This document shows positions 24,016 to 34,733 of a DNA stretch of 50,146 bases, in pieces; positions within the stretch are counted from its first letter, which is position 1, and each line of letters begins with the position of its first letter. Below the pieces are notes generated by a model, which worked only from the letters and a program-made list of their open reading frames with translations, was not told the origin of the DNA and did no database searches. The translations under genes were made by a program, and so were the position numbers. The stretch is from CAYLPT01 sp964385645 (GTDB taxonomy: Bacteria > Armatimonadota > Hebobacteria > Hebobacterales > Hebobacteraceae): the NCBI GenBank assembly GCA_964385645.1, contig CAYLPT010000214.1, forward strand, positions 1 to 50,146, given 5' to 3'.

Positions 24016-25418
24016 GACTCGACGCCCGCGCCCTGGCCCGCTATCGCTACCCCGCAGGCGCGCTCGCCTTCATGCAGGAAATCTGCCCCGTCGAGGGCGG
24101 GAAGCCTTTCGATCCGGTGCCCTGGGAGATCGAGGCGACCAGGGCGATCTACGAGGGCGAGGTGCGTCCCCGCGTTGCCCTGATCGGGCTGCCTCGCGGC
24201 TTCGGAAAGACAGAGTGGTTGGCGCGGGTCGCCTGGTATGAACTGATCTGCCGGGGCGAGGGGACGGAGGTCTTCGCCTGCGCGGGGGATCGCGACCAGG
24301 CGCGCTTGATCGCCGAGCGAATGGCCCGTATCCGGCGGGCAAGTCGCCTCCTGGCAAGCTGCACTCAGGCCTATCGGGATGCAATCGAAGTGCCCGCGAC
24401 TGGCGCGGTCTTCCGCGTTCTGAGCGCCGACGTGCCGACCAGCTTCGGCCTGGCTCCCCACGCCGTCTTGTTCGACGAGCTGCACGTGCAGCCAAACCGA
24501 GAGTTGTGGGACGCCATGTATTCGAGCTTGGTCAAGCGCCCCGAGGCCGTGTTGATCGCCTGCACGACTGCCGGTCACGACCTCAACAGCATCTGCTATG
24601 AGATCTACGAGCGCGCTATTGGCGGCAGCGAACCGCGCTGGTATTGCCTCTGGCTGGAGGGAGATCAGCAGCGCCCGCCCTGGATTCGGGAGGAGGACAT
24701 CGAGGAGGCGCGGCGCACCTTGCCCGGCCCAGTCTTCCAGCGACTGCATGAGAACAAGTGGGTATCGGCGGTCGGCTCGGTATGGACGCGTGAGCAAGTG
24801 ATGGCCTGCCGTGATGCCAACCTTCAGCCCCAGGCCGTCGGCAAGCGCGGCATCCCCTACTTCATGGGAGTCGATCTCGGTCTGACTCACGACCGCGCCG
24901 CAGCCGTGATCGTGCACAAGGACTTCGAGGCCGGCCGTATTGTGACCGATGCCATTCATGTCTGGGAGGGGAGCCAGCAGTATCCCGTCCAGATTGCAGC
25001 GGTCGAGAACCACATCGAGTGGGCCTTGCGCGCCTTCCCGAACCTCACCGTCAGCGTTGACCCGTGGCAGTTGCAGGCGACCGTGCAGCGCCTGCGGATG
25101 CACCGCGTCCGGGCGGTGAAGTTCACGAACGACTTCGTTGCCAGGCTCTCGGCCAACCTGCACCACCTTGTGGCAGGAGGGCTGCTTCGCTTCTTCCCTC
25201 ATGCCCTGCTGGAGGACGAACTGCTCACTGTTCAGGCGCGACAAACTCCCTATGGCTGGCGGATTGACCATGCGGCGAACCGGCACGATGACGTGGTCAT
25301 CAGCCTCGGCATGGCGGCGCTGGAGTGCGCGGCGGCGCGCCGGCCCGGGCGCATCTGGACGCGGGATGACCTGGAGCGCATCTACGGCGAGCACTGGAGG
25401 GAGGTGTTGGGACTGTGA
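24012..25418 (+). CDS. Phage terminase large subunit
   Basis: 468 residues; the DNA-packaging motor ATPase and headful/cos nuclease. ATPase half: Walker A region LIGLPRGFGKTEWLARVAWY, Walker B AVLFDELHV, coupling motif IACTTAG. Nuclease half: FMGVDLGLTHDRAAAV (first acidic residue), TVSVDPWQL, and AANRHDDVVISLGMA near the end, the usual RNase H-like acidic set. GTG start overlaps the upstream stop (GTGA). The presence of an intact-looking terminase without any portal, capsid or tail gene nearby is unusual for a prophage and fits a satellite that uses a helper's particles. Confidence 0.9.
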   Translation: MRLDARALARYRYPAGALAFMQEICPVEGGKPFDPVPWEIEATRAIYEGEVRPRVALIGLPRGFGKTEWLARVAWYELICRGEGTEVFACAGDRDQARLIAERMARIRRASRLLASCTQAYRDAIEVPATGAVFRVLSADVPTSFGLAPHAVLFDELHVQPNRELWDAMYSSLVKRPEAVLIACTTAGHDLNSICYEIYERAIGGSEPRWYCLWLEGDQQRPPWIREEDIEEARRTLPGPVFQRLHENKWVSAVGSVWTREQVMACRDANLQPQAVGKRGIPYFMGVDLGLTHDRAAAVIVHKDFEAGRIVTDAIHVWEGSQQYPVQIAAVENHIEWALRAFPNLTVSVDPWQLQATVQRLRMHRVRAVKFTNDFVARLSANLHHLVAGGLLRFFPHALLEDELLTVQARQTPYGWRIDHAANRHDDVVISLGMAALECAAARRPGRIWTRDDLERIYGEHWREVLGL

Positions 25419-25654
25419 TGATGACCGATCGGCGTCCCCTTACCGACCACATCTGCGAGCGCTGCGACCACGTCATCCAGCGCATCCACTGGTTCGAGCA
25501 GACCTGGGACGCGGCCACCGGCCTGCCTGCTGGTGGGCAGGCTATCGAGGCCGGCCTGCGGTGTTCCCTCAGCCGAGAGTTGGTAGGCAGGACGGATTCC
25601 TGTGAGCGTTTTCGATATGCCCGTGGCAGCAGCCGCGCGGTCGAAGTGTTCTGA
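25415..25654 (+). CDS. Small cysteine-containing hypothetical protein
   Basis: 79 residues; GTG start overlapping the terminase stop by 4 nt. Contains DHICERCDHV (CxxC) with later cysteines (LRCSLS, DSCERF), arranged like a small zinc-binding fold. Not recognised by family. Its stop overlaps an ATG at 25654 that could start the next gene. The packed spacing supports co-expression with the terminase genes. Confidence 0.55.
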   Translation: MMMTDRRPLTDHICERCDHVIQRIHWFEQTWDAATGLPAGGQAIEAGLRCSLSRELVGRTDSCERFRYARGSSRAVEVF

Positions 25655-25683
25655 TGAACCACACCATCGAGGAGGTAAGAGAG

Positions 25684-26247
25684 ATGAACGAATTCCAAGA
25701 GAAACCGATGGAGGCGACTCTTCATCGGCGACTGGGAAGAGTGTCGCCTGACCCGCTCAGCCTGGCTTCCCGTCGCGCCGAGATCGCCTACCTGGAGGCG
25801 CAGGTCGCCCACATCCGGGAGCAGCAGCGCCGCGCTCAGGAGCACCTCACCGTGCTCGCCGAGGAACAGACTGAGCAGGTGGAAGCACTCCGCACTGACC
25901 GAGCGCGCCTGGCGGCCCTCGATGCGCTGGCGCAGGCGGCCGGTGGTCACATCCCTGATAGGGAGGCCGAAGAGGAGCGCCGCAAGCTGCGCGTGCGCCT
26001 GGAGGAGCGACCGGCCAGCCTGGCTGCCGCGCTCCAAGCCGACCTCGAGCGGCTCGATGCCGAAGCGAAGCAACTCGGTGACAAAGTTGTCTTCTCCAAA
26101 CGCCGGCTCGCCGACGAGGAGGAGGTCAAGCGGCAGTTTGACCAGGAGCGCCTGGAGATGGCGGTGGACGCCGTGCGCAAGGGCGTGGCGAGCGCCCGTG
26201 ACGAACAGATCGTCTCCGAGGCGGGTGCCTGGCCGGACAAGCGCTGA
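25684..26247 (+). CDS. Coiled-coil hypothetical protein
   Basis: 187 residues from the ATG at 25684, preferred because GGAGG lies 8 nt upstream; the ATG at 25654 overlaps the previous stop but has no ribosome site. Heptad-like charged helices run through most of the protein (RRAEIAYLEAQVAHIREQQR, EERRKLRVRLEERP, DLERLDAEAKQLGDKVVFSK). No enzymatic motif is seen. Its place after the terminase recalls phage scaffold or packaging-accessory proteins, but that is only positional. Confidence 0.6.
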   Translation: MNEFQEKPMEATLHRRLGRVSPDPLSLASRRAEIAYLEAQVAHIREQQRRAQEHLTVLAEEQTEQVEALRTDRARLAALDALAQAAGGHIPDREAEEERRKLRVRLEERPASLAAALQADLERLDAEAKQLGDKVVFSKRRLADEEEVKRQFDQERLEMAVDAVRKGVASARDEQIVSEAGAWPDKR

Positions 26248-26275
26248 AAGGCGGCGAAGGCGGCAACTTTGACCC

Positions 26276-26303
26276 TTGACTTCCGGCCACTTCGAGGTAA
26301 GGT
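26276..26303 (+). promoter_or_regulatory. Promoter of the serine recombinase
   Basis: TTGACT (26276-26281), 16-bp spacer, TAAGGT (26298-26303). The predicted start, about 26310, coincides with the first arm of the structured leader. Confidence 0.55.
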
Positions 26304-26306
26304 CCA

Positions 26307-26414
26307 TGTGCTCAGGGGGTTTGCGCCGATCTGCTGCCCCTGGGAGCACACCACAGGCCCGCGGCGGTCGCGCTACCCCCTGAGCAAGGGCAGCAATCGG
26401 ACTGCCGCGGGCCT
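26307..26414 (+). ncRNA. Structured leader RNA with interleaved and competing stems
   Basis: Long complementary pairs seen by eye. A: GCTCAGGGGGT (26310-26320) with 26375-26385, 11 bp. C: CCGATcTGCTGCCC (26326-26339) with 26388-26400, 13 bp with one bulged C. B: AGGCCCGCGGC (26355-26365) with 26404-26414, 11 bp. Their order A-C-B-A'-C'-B' is interleaved, not nested. A local hairpin D, TGTGCTCAGGGG (26307-26318) with 26337-26350, competes with A and C. D plus B-B' can coexist; A-A' excludes D. This looks like a switch or pseudoknotted leader controlling the recombinase, whose ribosome site is 21 nt downstream. No known family was recognised. Confidence 0.55.
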
Positions 26415-26446
26415 TCTCGCGGTGGCCAAAGACAAGGAGGTGTGAA

Positions 26447-28036
26447 GTGAAAGCAGCGATCTACCTGCGCGTGAGCACCGACGAGCAGGCGGAGAAGTAT
26501 GGTGTGGACATGCAGCGCCGCCGGTGTGAAGCCTACTGCGCCATGAAGGAGTGGGAAATCGCCGAGGTCTACGAGGACCTCGGGCACTCCGGCGCATCGC
26601 TCCACAGGCCGGCTTTGCAGCGACTGCTGATGGACTCGACCAACGGCAAGTGGGACGTGGTGGTGTCCTACAAAGTCGACCGGCTTTCCCGCAGCACGCG
26701 CGACCTGTGCGCCATCTGGGAGGACCACCTGGCTCCCCACGATAAGGGTCTCGCTTCCTGTGAGGAATCGTTCGACACGGAAACCCCGATGGGCCGCTTC
26801 TTCCTGAAGTTGCTCGGGACGTTCGCGGAGATGGAGCGGGAGACCATCAGGCTGCGCATGGAGGGCGGCAGATGGGAAGCGGCAAAGCAGGGGCAGTGGA
26901 ACGCCTCGGGAGTTCCCATTGGCTACTGCAAGGAGGTCATCCCCGATGGCCGGCGAGGCCGCAAGGTGCTGGTAGTCGAGGAGCAAGAGGCCGAGACCGT
27001 GCGTAACGTCTTCCGCTGGTATGCCGAGGAAGGCCTGGGAGTGACCGCCATCACCGAGCGTCTCAACGCTCTGGGTGTCCCCACCGCTACCCAGTCACGC
27101 GGCGGCAAGCGCCAGGCGAGCTACTGGGCTGAGGCCACCGTCCACCGGATTCTGCGCAACCCCATCTACTGCGGGAAGGCCTACCTGCATCGCCTGACTG
27201 GGCCCCTCGGTAAGCAGGTGCGCCCGCAGAAGGAATGGATTGGCATCGAGGTGCCTCCCATCATCAGCCGCTCCCTGTTCGAGAAGGCCGAGAAGATGAG
27301 AAGCAACAACCGCCGTATCAGCGGCGGCCAGAATCACCGCCACAACCATTACCTGCTGCGGGACGTGCTCTATTGCAGCGAGTGCGGAGGCCATCTGCGC
27401 GGGATGAACGCTGGCGGGCGGAACGGAACACGGCGCTACTACCGCTGCGGCAAGGGCTTCAGTCGTCAGCCGATGGAGAAGCGCTGCAACTTCCCCTACA
27501 TCCCCGCCGACCGACTGGAGCGGGTGGTCTGGGAGAAGGTGCGGGAAGCCCTCCTCGACCCCAACACCCTGGTAAAGCACGCGAAGCTGGACGAGCAGAA
27601 CATGGAGGCGCTGCGGTCGGAGATTGCCGGGCTGGACGGCCGGCTGGCGGAACTGGACAAGCAGCGGGAGCGCCTGCGCTGGCTGTTCGCACGCGAGACG
27701 ATAACCCTCGACGAACTGGAGCGCGACCTGTGCTCGCTTGACAGGCAGCGCCGGGATGTGGAGGATATCAAGGCGAAGCACGCGGCCCGGCTGGCGCAGC
27801 AAGAGAACCTGGCAGACCGAGTCGAGGCGCTGCGGCGAACACTGGAGAAACTGCGCGGACGCATTGACCTACTGAACCTGGAGGAGCGGCAGTTACTGCT
27901 GAGAGAACTGGGCGTTCGGGTCGTGGCTTACCCCGACCGCTCCCTCCAGATTGACACTCTCATCACTGCCGACGGGGAGGATTCGTCAGTAGACCCGCGA
28001 AACGTGGAGTCAAGGGTCTTGTGGATGCCTGTGTGA
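26447..28036 (+). CDS. Large serine recombinase (integrase)
   Basis: 529 residues; catalyses site-specific integration and excision. N-terminal resolvase domain with the catalytic serine at residue 10 (IYLRVSTDEQ), the LGHSGASLHRPALQRLL region and DVVVSYKVDRLSRS. The recombinase domain follows (ASGVPIGY, ITERLNALGVPT, VHRILRNPIYCGKAYLHR). A zinc-ribbon (YCSECGGHLRG with YRCGKGF and RCNFPY) comes next, then a coiled-coil (about 385-480). GTG start with a near-perfect AAGGAGGT site 5 nt upstream. It lies at the right end of the element, as is usual for integrases. A structured leader precedes it. Confidence 0.93.
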   Translation: MKAAIYLRVSTDEQAEKYGVDMQRRRCEAYCAMKEWEIAEVYEDLGHSGASLHRPALQRLLMDSTNGKWDVVVSYKVDRLSRSTRDLCAIWEDHLAPHDKGLASCEESFDTETPMGRFFLKLLGTFAEMERETIRLRMEGGRWEAAKQGQWNASGVPIGYCKEVIPDGRRGRKVLVVEEQEAETVRNVFRWYAEEGLGVTAITERLNALGVPTATQSRGGKRQASYWAEATVHRILRNPIYCGKAYLHRLTGPLGKQVRPQKEWIGIEVPPIISRSLFEKAEKMRSNNRRISGGQNHRHNHYLLRDVLYCSECGGHLRGMNAGGRNGTRRYYRCGKGFSRQPMEKRCNFPYIPADRLERVVWEKVREALLDPNTLVKHAKLDEQNMEALRSEIAGLDGRLAELDKQRERLRWLFARETITLDELERDLCSLDRQRRDVEDIKAKHAARLAQQENLADRVEALRRTLEKLRGRIDLLNLEERQLLLRELGVRVVAYPDRSLQIDTLITADGEDSSVDPRNVESRVLWMPV

Positions 28037-28249
28037 CCGAGGCTCACGGAGACCACGCCGAACACAGCGCCACCGCAGGCGCGGGGAGGAGTGACAGGAG
28101 GAGCGGGTGCGGAGCGGTACCTACTCCGCCTGCCCTGGGGCAGACCAGACCTGCACCCTGCTGCCCCTGTGCGACGGGAGTGAAGGTCTGCCTGCTGCTG
28201 AACTTAGGGAGACCGGGGCTTGGGGTCAAGCGAATCATACGAGACCTAT
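28037..28249 (+). other. Spacer after the recombinase, expected right attachment region
   Basis: No gene seen. It holds an inverted repeat GCAGACC (28140-28146)/GGTCTGC (28185-28191), GGAG/CTCC arms around GGTACC near 28112-28128, and CTGCTGCCCCTG (28158-28169), an exact match to 26331-26342 in the recombinase leader. The right attachment site should lie here; its core could not be defined. Confidence 0.45.
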
Positions 28250-28283
28250 GATCGGCGTTCATCCGCGTCGATCTGCGGCGGAT
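28250..28283 (+). repeat. Dispersed intergenic repeat (TCATCCGCGT-ATCTGCGG type)
   Basis: The stretch GATCGGCGTTCATCCGCGTC followed by GATCTGCGGCGGAT resembles a short repeat family (ATCTGCGT/ATCCGCGG words) that I recall as common between genes in several phyla. ATCCG (28261-28265) pairs with CGGAT (28279-28283). It runs to within 4 nt of uvrA and probably marks resumed host sequence. Confidence 0.5.
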
Positions 28284-28287
28284 AGCC

Positions 28288-31187
<2,900 letters not shown>

Positions 31188-31188
<1 letters not shown>

Positions 31189-32765
31189 TGCACGCCGACC
31201 TGCTGCTCACCGGCGGCCGCGTCCTCACCTCGGCTGGCCACTTCGCCGAGGCGCTCGCCGTCCAGGGCGCGCAAGTGCTCGCCGTCGGTAGGGCGGCCGA
31301 CCTCGCGCAGCTGCGCGGGCCCCGCACCCGGGTGCTCGAGCTGGCCGGCCGGCTCGCGGTTCCGGGCTTCACCGACAGCCACCTGCACCTGCGCGAGCTG
31401 GCGCGCTCGCTCTCCGCGCTCGACCTCCGGCGGGCCCGCACGCGCGAGCAGGCCCTCCGCCGCGTCGCCGCGCGCGCCCGCCGCACGCCCCCGGGGCGAT
31501 GGATCACCGGCGGCGGCTTCGACAAGAACCTATGGGGAGACGCCTTCCCCACCCGCCACCACCTCGACCGCGCCGCGCCCGACCACCCGGTCGCCCTCGC
31601 CTCCCGGGACGGACACTCCCTGTGGGTCAACTCGGCAGCCCTCAGACTCTGCGGCATCACCCGCCGCACCCGCGCGCCGGCCGGCGGGGTGATCGTGCGG
31701 GACAGCCGCGGGGGGCCCACGGGCATCCTCCAGGAGACGGCCACCCGGCTCGTCTACCAGTCCCCCGCCTACGAGGCTGGTCCGCCCGACCTGGGGCGTG
31801 CGCTCCGGCGGCTGCTCAGGGAGGGCGTGACCTCCATGCACCTCATGGGTGAGAGCGATCTCCTGGGCGAGCTGGCCGCGCTGCGCGCCGGGGGGCGGCT
31901 GCCGATCCGGGCGACCATCTACCCGGGGCAGGCCGCCCTCGACGACATGATCGCCGAGGGGGTGCGCAGCGGACACGGCGACGAGTGGGTTCGGATCGGC
32001 GGCCTGAAGCTGCTGGTGGACGGCGCCCTGGGCAGCCAGACCGCCTGGCTCTTCGCGCCCTACGAGAACCGCGAGGCCGGCTGTGGCGTGCCAGTGCTCC
32101 ACGGTCGCGAGCTTCGCGACGTTGTCGCCCGCGCCGCGCAAGCCGGCATCGCCTGTGCTATCCACGCCATAGGCGACCGCGCGAACGCGGAGGCCCTGGA
32201 CGCCCTCCAGGCCGCCGCGCAGTGGCCGACGCCCCTGCCCCACCGGATCGAGCACGCGCAACTCCTCCGGCCCCAGGACGTGGGGCGCTTCGCGCGGCTG
32301 GGCGTCGTCGCCTCCATGCAGCCCTGCCATATCTTGGGCGACATCGAGCCAGCCGAGCGCTACTGGGGCCGCCGCAGCCGGTGGGCCTACCCGGTGCGCA
32401 GCCTGCTGCGGACAGGCGCCACGCTGGCCTTCGGTTCCGACGCACCGGTGGAGACCACCAGCGTGGTCGCCGGCCTGTACGCGGCCGTCTGCCGCCAGAC
32501 CCTGGACGGGCGCCCTCGCGGGGGCTGGTATGTCAGGGAGGAGGGGATCGGACCGGCGGCCGCACTCAGGTGCTACACCGCCGGCCCGGCCGCGGCGACC
32601 GGCGAGGCGGCGCTCAAGGGGCGGCTCGCGCCGGGGCGGCTGGCGGACATCGTCGTGCTCTCGCGGCCGGTGACACGCCTGCGCGGCCGCGCGCTGCTGG
32701 AGGCCCAGGTGGACCTGGTCGTGGTCGGGGGCCGAGTGAGATACCGACGCCACGGGGTCCGCTAG
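31188..32765 (+). CDS. Amidohydrolase family protein (YtcJ-like)
   Basis: 525 residues; a metal-dependent hydrolase of the amidohydrolase_3 group, substrate unknown. Visible: N-terminal composite domain (LLLTGGRVLTSAGHFAEALA), metal motif GFTDSHLHLRELA, ITGGGFDKNLW, substrate-loop DGHSLWVNSAAL, GGLKLLVDGALGSQTAWL with the metal-bridging lysine region, HAIGDRANAEALDAL, HRIEHAQLL, and AFGSDAPVETTS with the catalytic aspartate. Closest named relatives act on N-substituted formamides or other amides, but nothing here fixes the substrate. GTG start shares one base with the uvrA stop (TAGTG), so the two are likely one transcript. Confidence 0.85.
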
Positions 32766-32832
32766 GGGGCGCCCCCCCGCCGTCTCAGGCGCCCCTGCAC
32801 CTGTCGCATCCCAGCCCGCCTGCTCGGCTGCG

Positions 32833-32861
32833 TTGACACTCGCCCGGGCGCGGGGTACATT
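32833..32861 (+). promoter_or_regulatory. sigma70-type promoter of uvrC
   Basis: Consensus TTGACA (32833-32838), 17-bp spacer, TACATT (32856-32861). The expected start (about 32868-32871) falls on or within 3 nt of the uvrC ATG, implying a leaderless mRNA. Confidence 0.8.
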
Positions 32862-32870
32862 GCCCTTAGT

Positions 32871-34730
32871 ATGGTCTCCCCGTCACTTCAGGAGAAGCTG
32901 GATCAGCTCCCGGCGAAGCCTGGCGTCTACCTGATGAAGGACGTCGCGGGCGACGTCATCTATGTCGGGAAGGCGGGTTCGCTCCGCGGCCGGGTGAGGT
33001 CGCACTTCGGCGCCGGGGCGCACCAGCCGCGCCTGACGCCCCTCATTCACGACTTCGACTACGTGGTCGCGGAGTCGGAGGTCGAGGCCCTCGCGCTCGA
33101 GCACAACCTGATCCAGAGGCACCGGCCCCGCTTCAACGTCCGCTACCGCGATGACAAGAGCTACCCCTACATCAGGGTGGACCTGAGGGAGCCATTCCCC
33201 GCGCTGTCGGTGGTAAGGCAGCACGCGGTGGCGCCCGACGGCGCGCGCTACTTCGGCCCCTACACCTCCTCCCGCGCCATGTGGGAGACGATCCGCTTCC
33301 TGCGCCGTGCCTTCGGCGTCCGCCAGCAGGTCGTGGTCTCGGCGAGGCGGCGCGCCGGCTGCGCCTGGCGGCCCTCCGCCGGACCGCGCGCCCGGCCCTG
33401 CCTCGACCACCACATGGGCCGCTGCCTCGCGCCCTGCGTGGGGGCCGCCTCCGAGGAGGAGTACCGCGCTGCGGTGCGCAAGGCCTGCGACTTCCTGGAG
33501 GGCAAGCGCGAGCATCTGCTCGGCGAGCTGCGCCAGGAGATGGACCGCGCCGCGGCCGAGCTCCGTTTCGAGGCCGCCGCCCGCCTCCGCGACCAAGTGG
33601 AGGCGATCGAGCTCGCCCTCAGCGAGCAGCGGGTCGTCTCTGCGCCCGGCGAGGACGCGGACGCCATCGGCTACGCGCTGCGGGAGGACACCGGCTGCGT
33701 GGCCGTCCTCCAGGTGCGCGAGGGGCGGCTGGTGGGCCACGACGAGCGCCTCGTCGAGGGCGTTTCAGGCGTCCCTCCCGAGGAGGTGCTCAACGGGGCG
33801 GTGAAGCTGCACTACCAGCGGGCGGCGTCCGCCCCTCGCTCCGTGCTCCTGCCCCTGCCGATCGCCGACGCCCAACCCGTGGCCGACCTGCTCAGCCGCC
33901 GCCGGGGGGCGCGCGTCGAGATCGTCTCGCCCCGGCGCGGCCGGCGGCGCAAGCTGGTCGAGATGGCGATGGAGAACGCGGAACACCACCTCCGGAGCGC
34001 GCTCGAGCGAGAGAGCGCCGAGCGCCGCCGAGGAGAGGAAGCGGTCGCCGACCTGGAGAAGGTGTTGGGGCTCCCGGTCCCACCCCGGCGGATCGAGGCC
34101 TTCGACATCTCGAACGTGCAGGGCAAACAGGCGGTCGGTTCGATGATCGTGTTCCAGGACGGCCGCCCCCGGCCGAGCGACTACCGCCGCTTTCGGATCC
34201 GCCTCGGCGGAGGCGAGCCGAACGACTACGAGATGATGCGCGAGGTGCTGCGCCGCCGGCTGCGGGCGGCCGTGTCGGGCAACGTCAAGTTCGCCCGCCT
34301 GCCCGACCTGGTGCTGGTGGACGGCGGCCCCGGGCAGCTCGGCGTCGCGGTCAGGGCGATGGCTGAGCTGGGCCTGAGGATGCCCGCGGCCGGCCTGGCG
34401 AAGGAGCACGAGCGCTTGTACCTCCCGGGGCCGGCGGGGCCGATCTCCCTGCCCGAGCACTCCCGCGCGCTCCACCTGCTCCAGCGGGTGCGGGACGAGG
34501 CCCACCGCTTCGCCCTCGCCTACCACCGCCGGCTGCGGGCGCAGCAGACCCGCGAGAGCGTGCTCGACGGCGTCCCTGGCATCGGCGAGAAGAGGAAGCA
34601 GCGCCTGCTGTCCCACTTCCGAGGGCTGGCCGGGCTGCGGAGGGCGACCGCGGAGGAGATCGCCGCCGTCGCCGGCTGCAGTCGCACCGTCGCCGAGGCC
34701 GTCGTCGCCGCCCTCTCCGGGCCCGAGTAG
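32871..34730 (+). CDS. uvrC: UvrABC excinuclease subunit C
   Basis: Makes the 3' and 5' incisions in nucleotide excision repair. 619 residues. N-terminal GIY-YIG nuclease (KPGVYLMKDVAGDVIYVGKA, residues 14-95), a cysteine-containing central part (CLDHHMGRCLAPCVG), a UVR motif (ELRFEAAARLRDQVEAIE, about 222-240), an RNase H-like 5'-incision domain (IEAFDISNVQG, LVLVDGGPGQL, HRFALAYHRRLR) and C-terminal helix-hairpin-helix motifs (LDGVPGIGEKRKQRLLSHF). The ATG has no Shine-Dalgarno sequence and sits at the predicted transcription start. It is followed after 3 nt by the acetyltransferase gene. Confidence 0.98.
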   Translation: MVSPSLQEKLDQLPAKPGVYLMKDVAGDVIYVGKAGSLRGRVRSHFGAGAHQPRLTPLIHDFDYVVAESEVEALALEHNLIQRHRPRFNVRYRDDKSYPYIRVDLREPFPALSVVRQHAVAPDGARYFGPYTSSRAMWETIRFLRRAFGVRQQVVVSARRRAGCAWRPSAGPRARPCLDHHMGRCLAPCVGAASEEEYRAAVRKACDFLEGKREHLLGELRQEMDRAAAELRFEAAARLRDQVEAIELALSEQRVVSAPGEDADAIGYALREDTGCVAVLQVREGRLVGHDERLVEGVSGVPPEEVLNGAVKLHYQRAASAPRSVLLPLPIADAQPVADLLSRRRGARVEIVSPRRGRRRKLVEMAMENAEHHLRSALERESAERRRGEEAVADLEKVLGLPVPPRRIEAFDISNVQGKQAVGSMIVFQDGRPRPSDYRRFRIRLGGGEPNDYEMMREVLRRRLRAAVSGNVKFARLPDLVLVDGGPGQLGVAVRAMAELGLRMPAAGLAKEHERLYLPGPAGPISLPEHSRALHLLQRVRDEAHRFALAYHRRLRAQQTRESVLDGVPGIGEKRKQRLLSHFRGLAGLRRATAEEIAAVAGCSRTVAEAVVAALSGPE

Positions 34731-34733
34731 GCG

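Noticed and set aside
14205..28287. Perfect attachment-site repeats flanking the element
   Set aside because: Comparing 14205-14420 with 28037-28287 by eye gave only 7-8-bp matches (for example CAGGAGG, and an inverted CGTGAGCC/GGCTCACG), no better than chance for GC-rich DNA.
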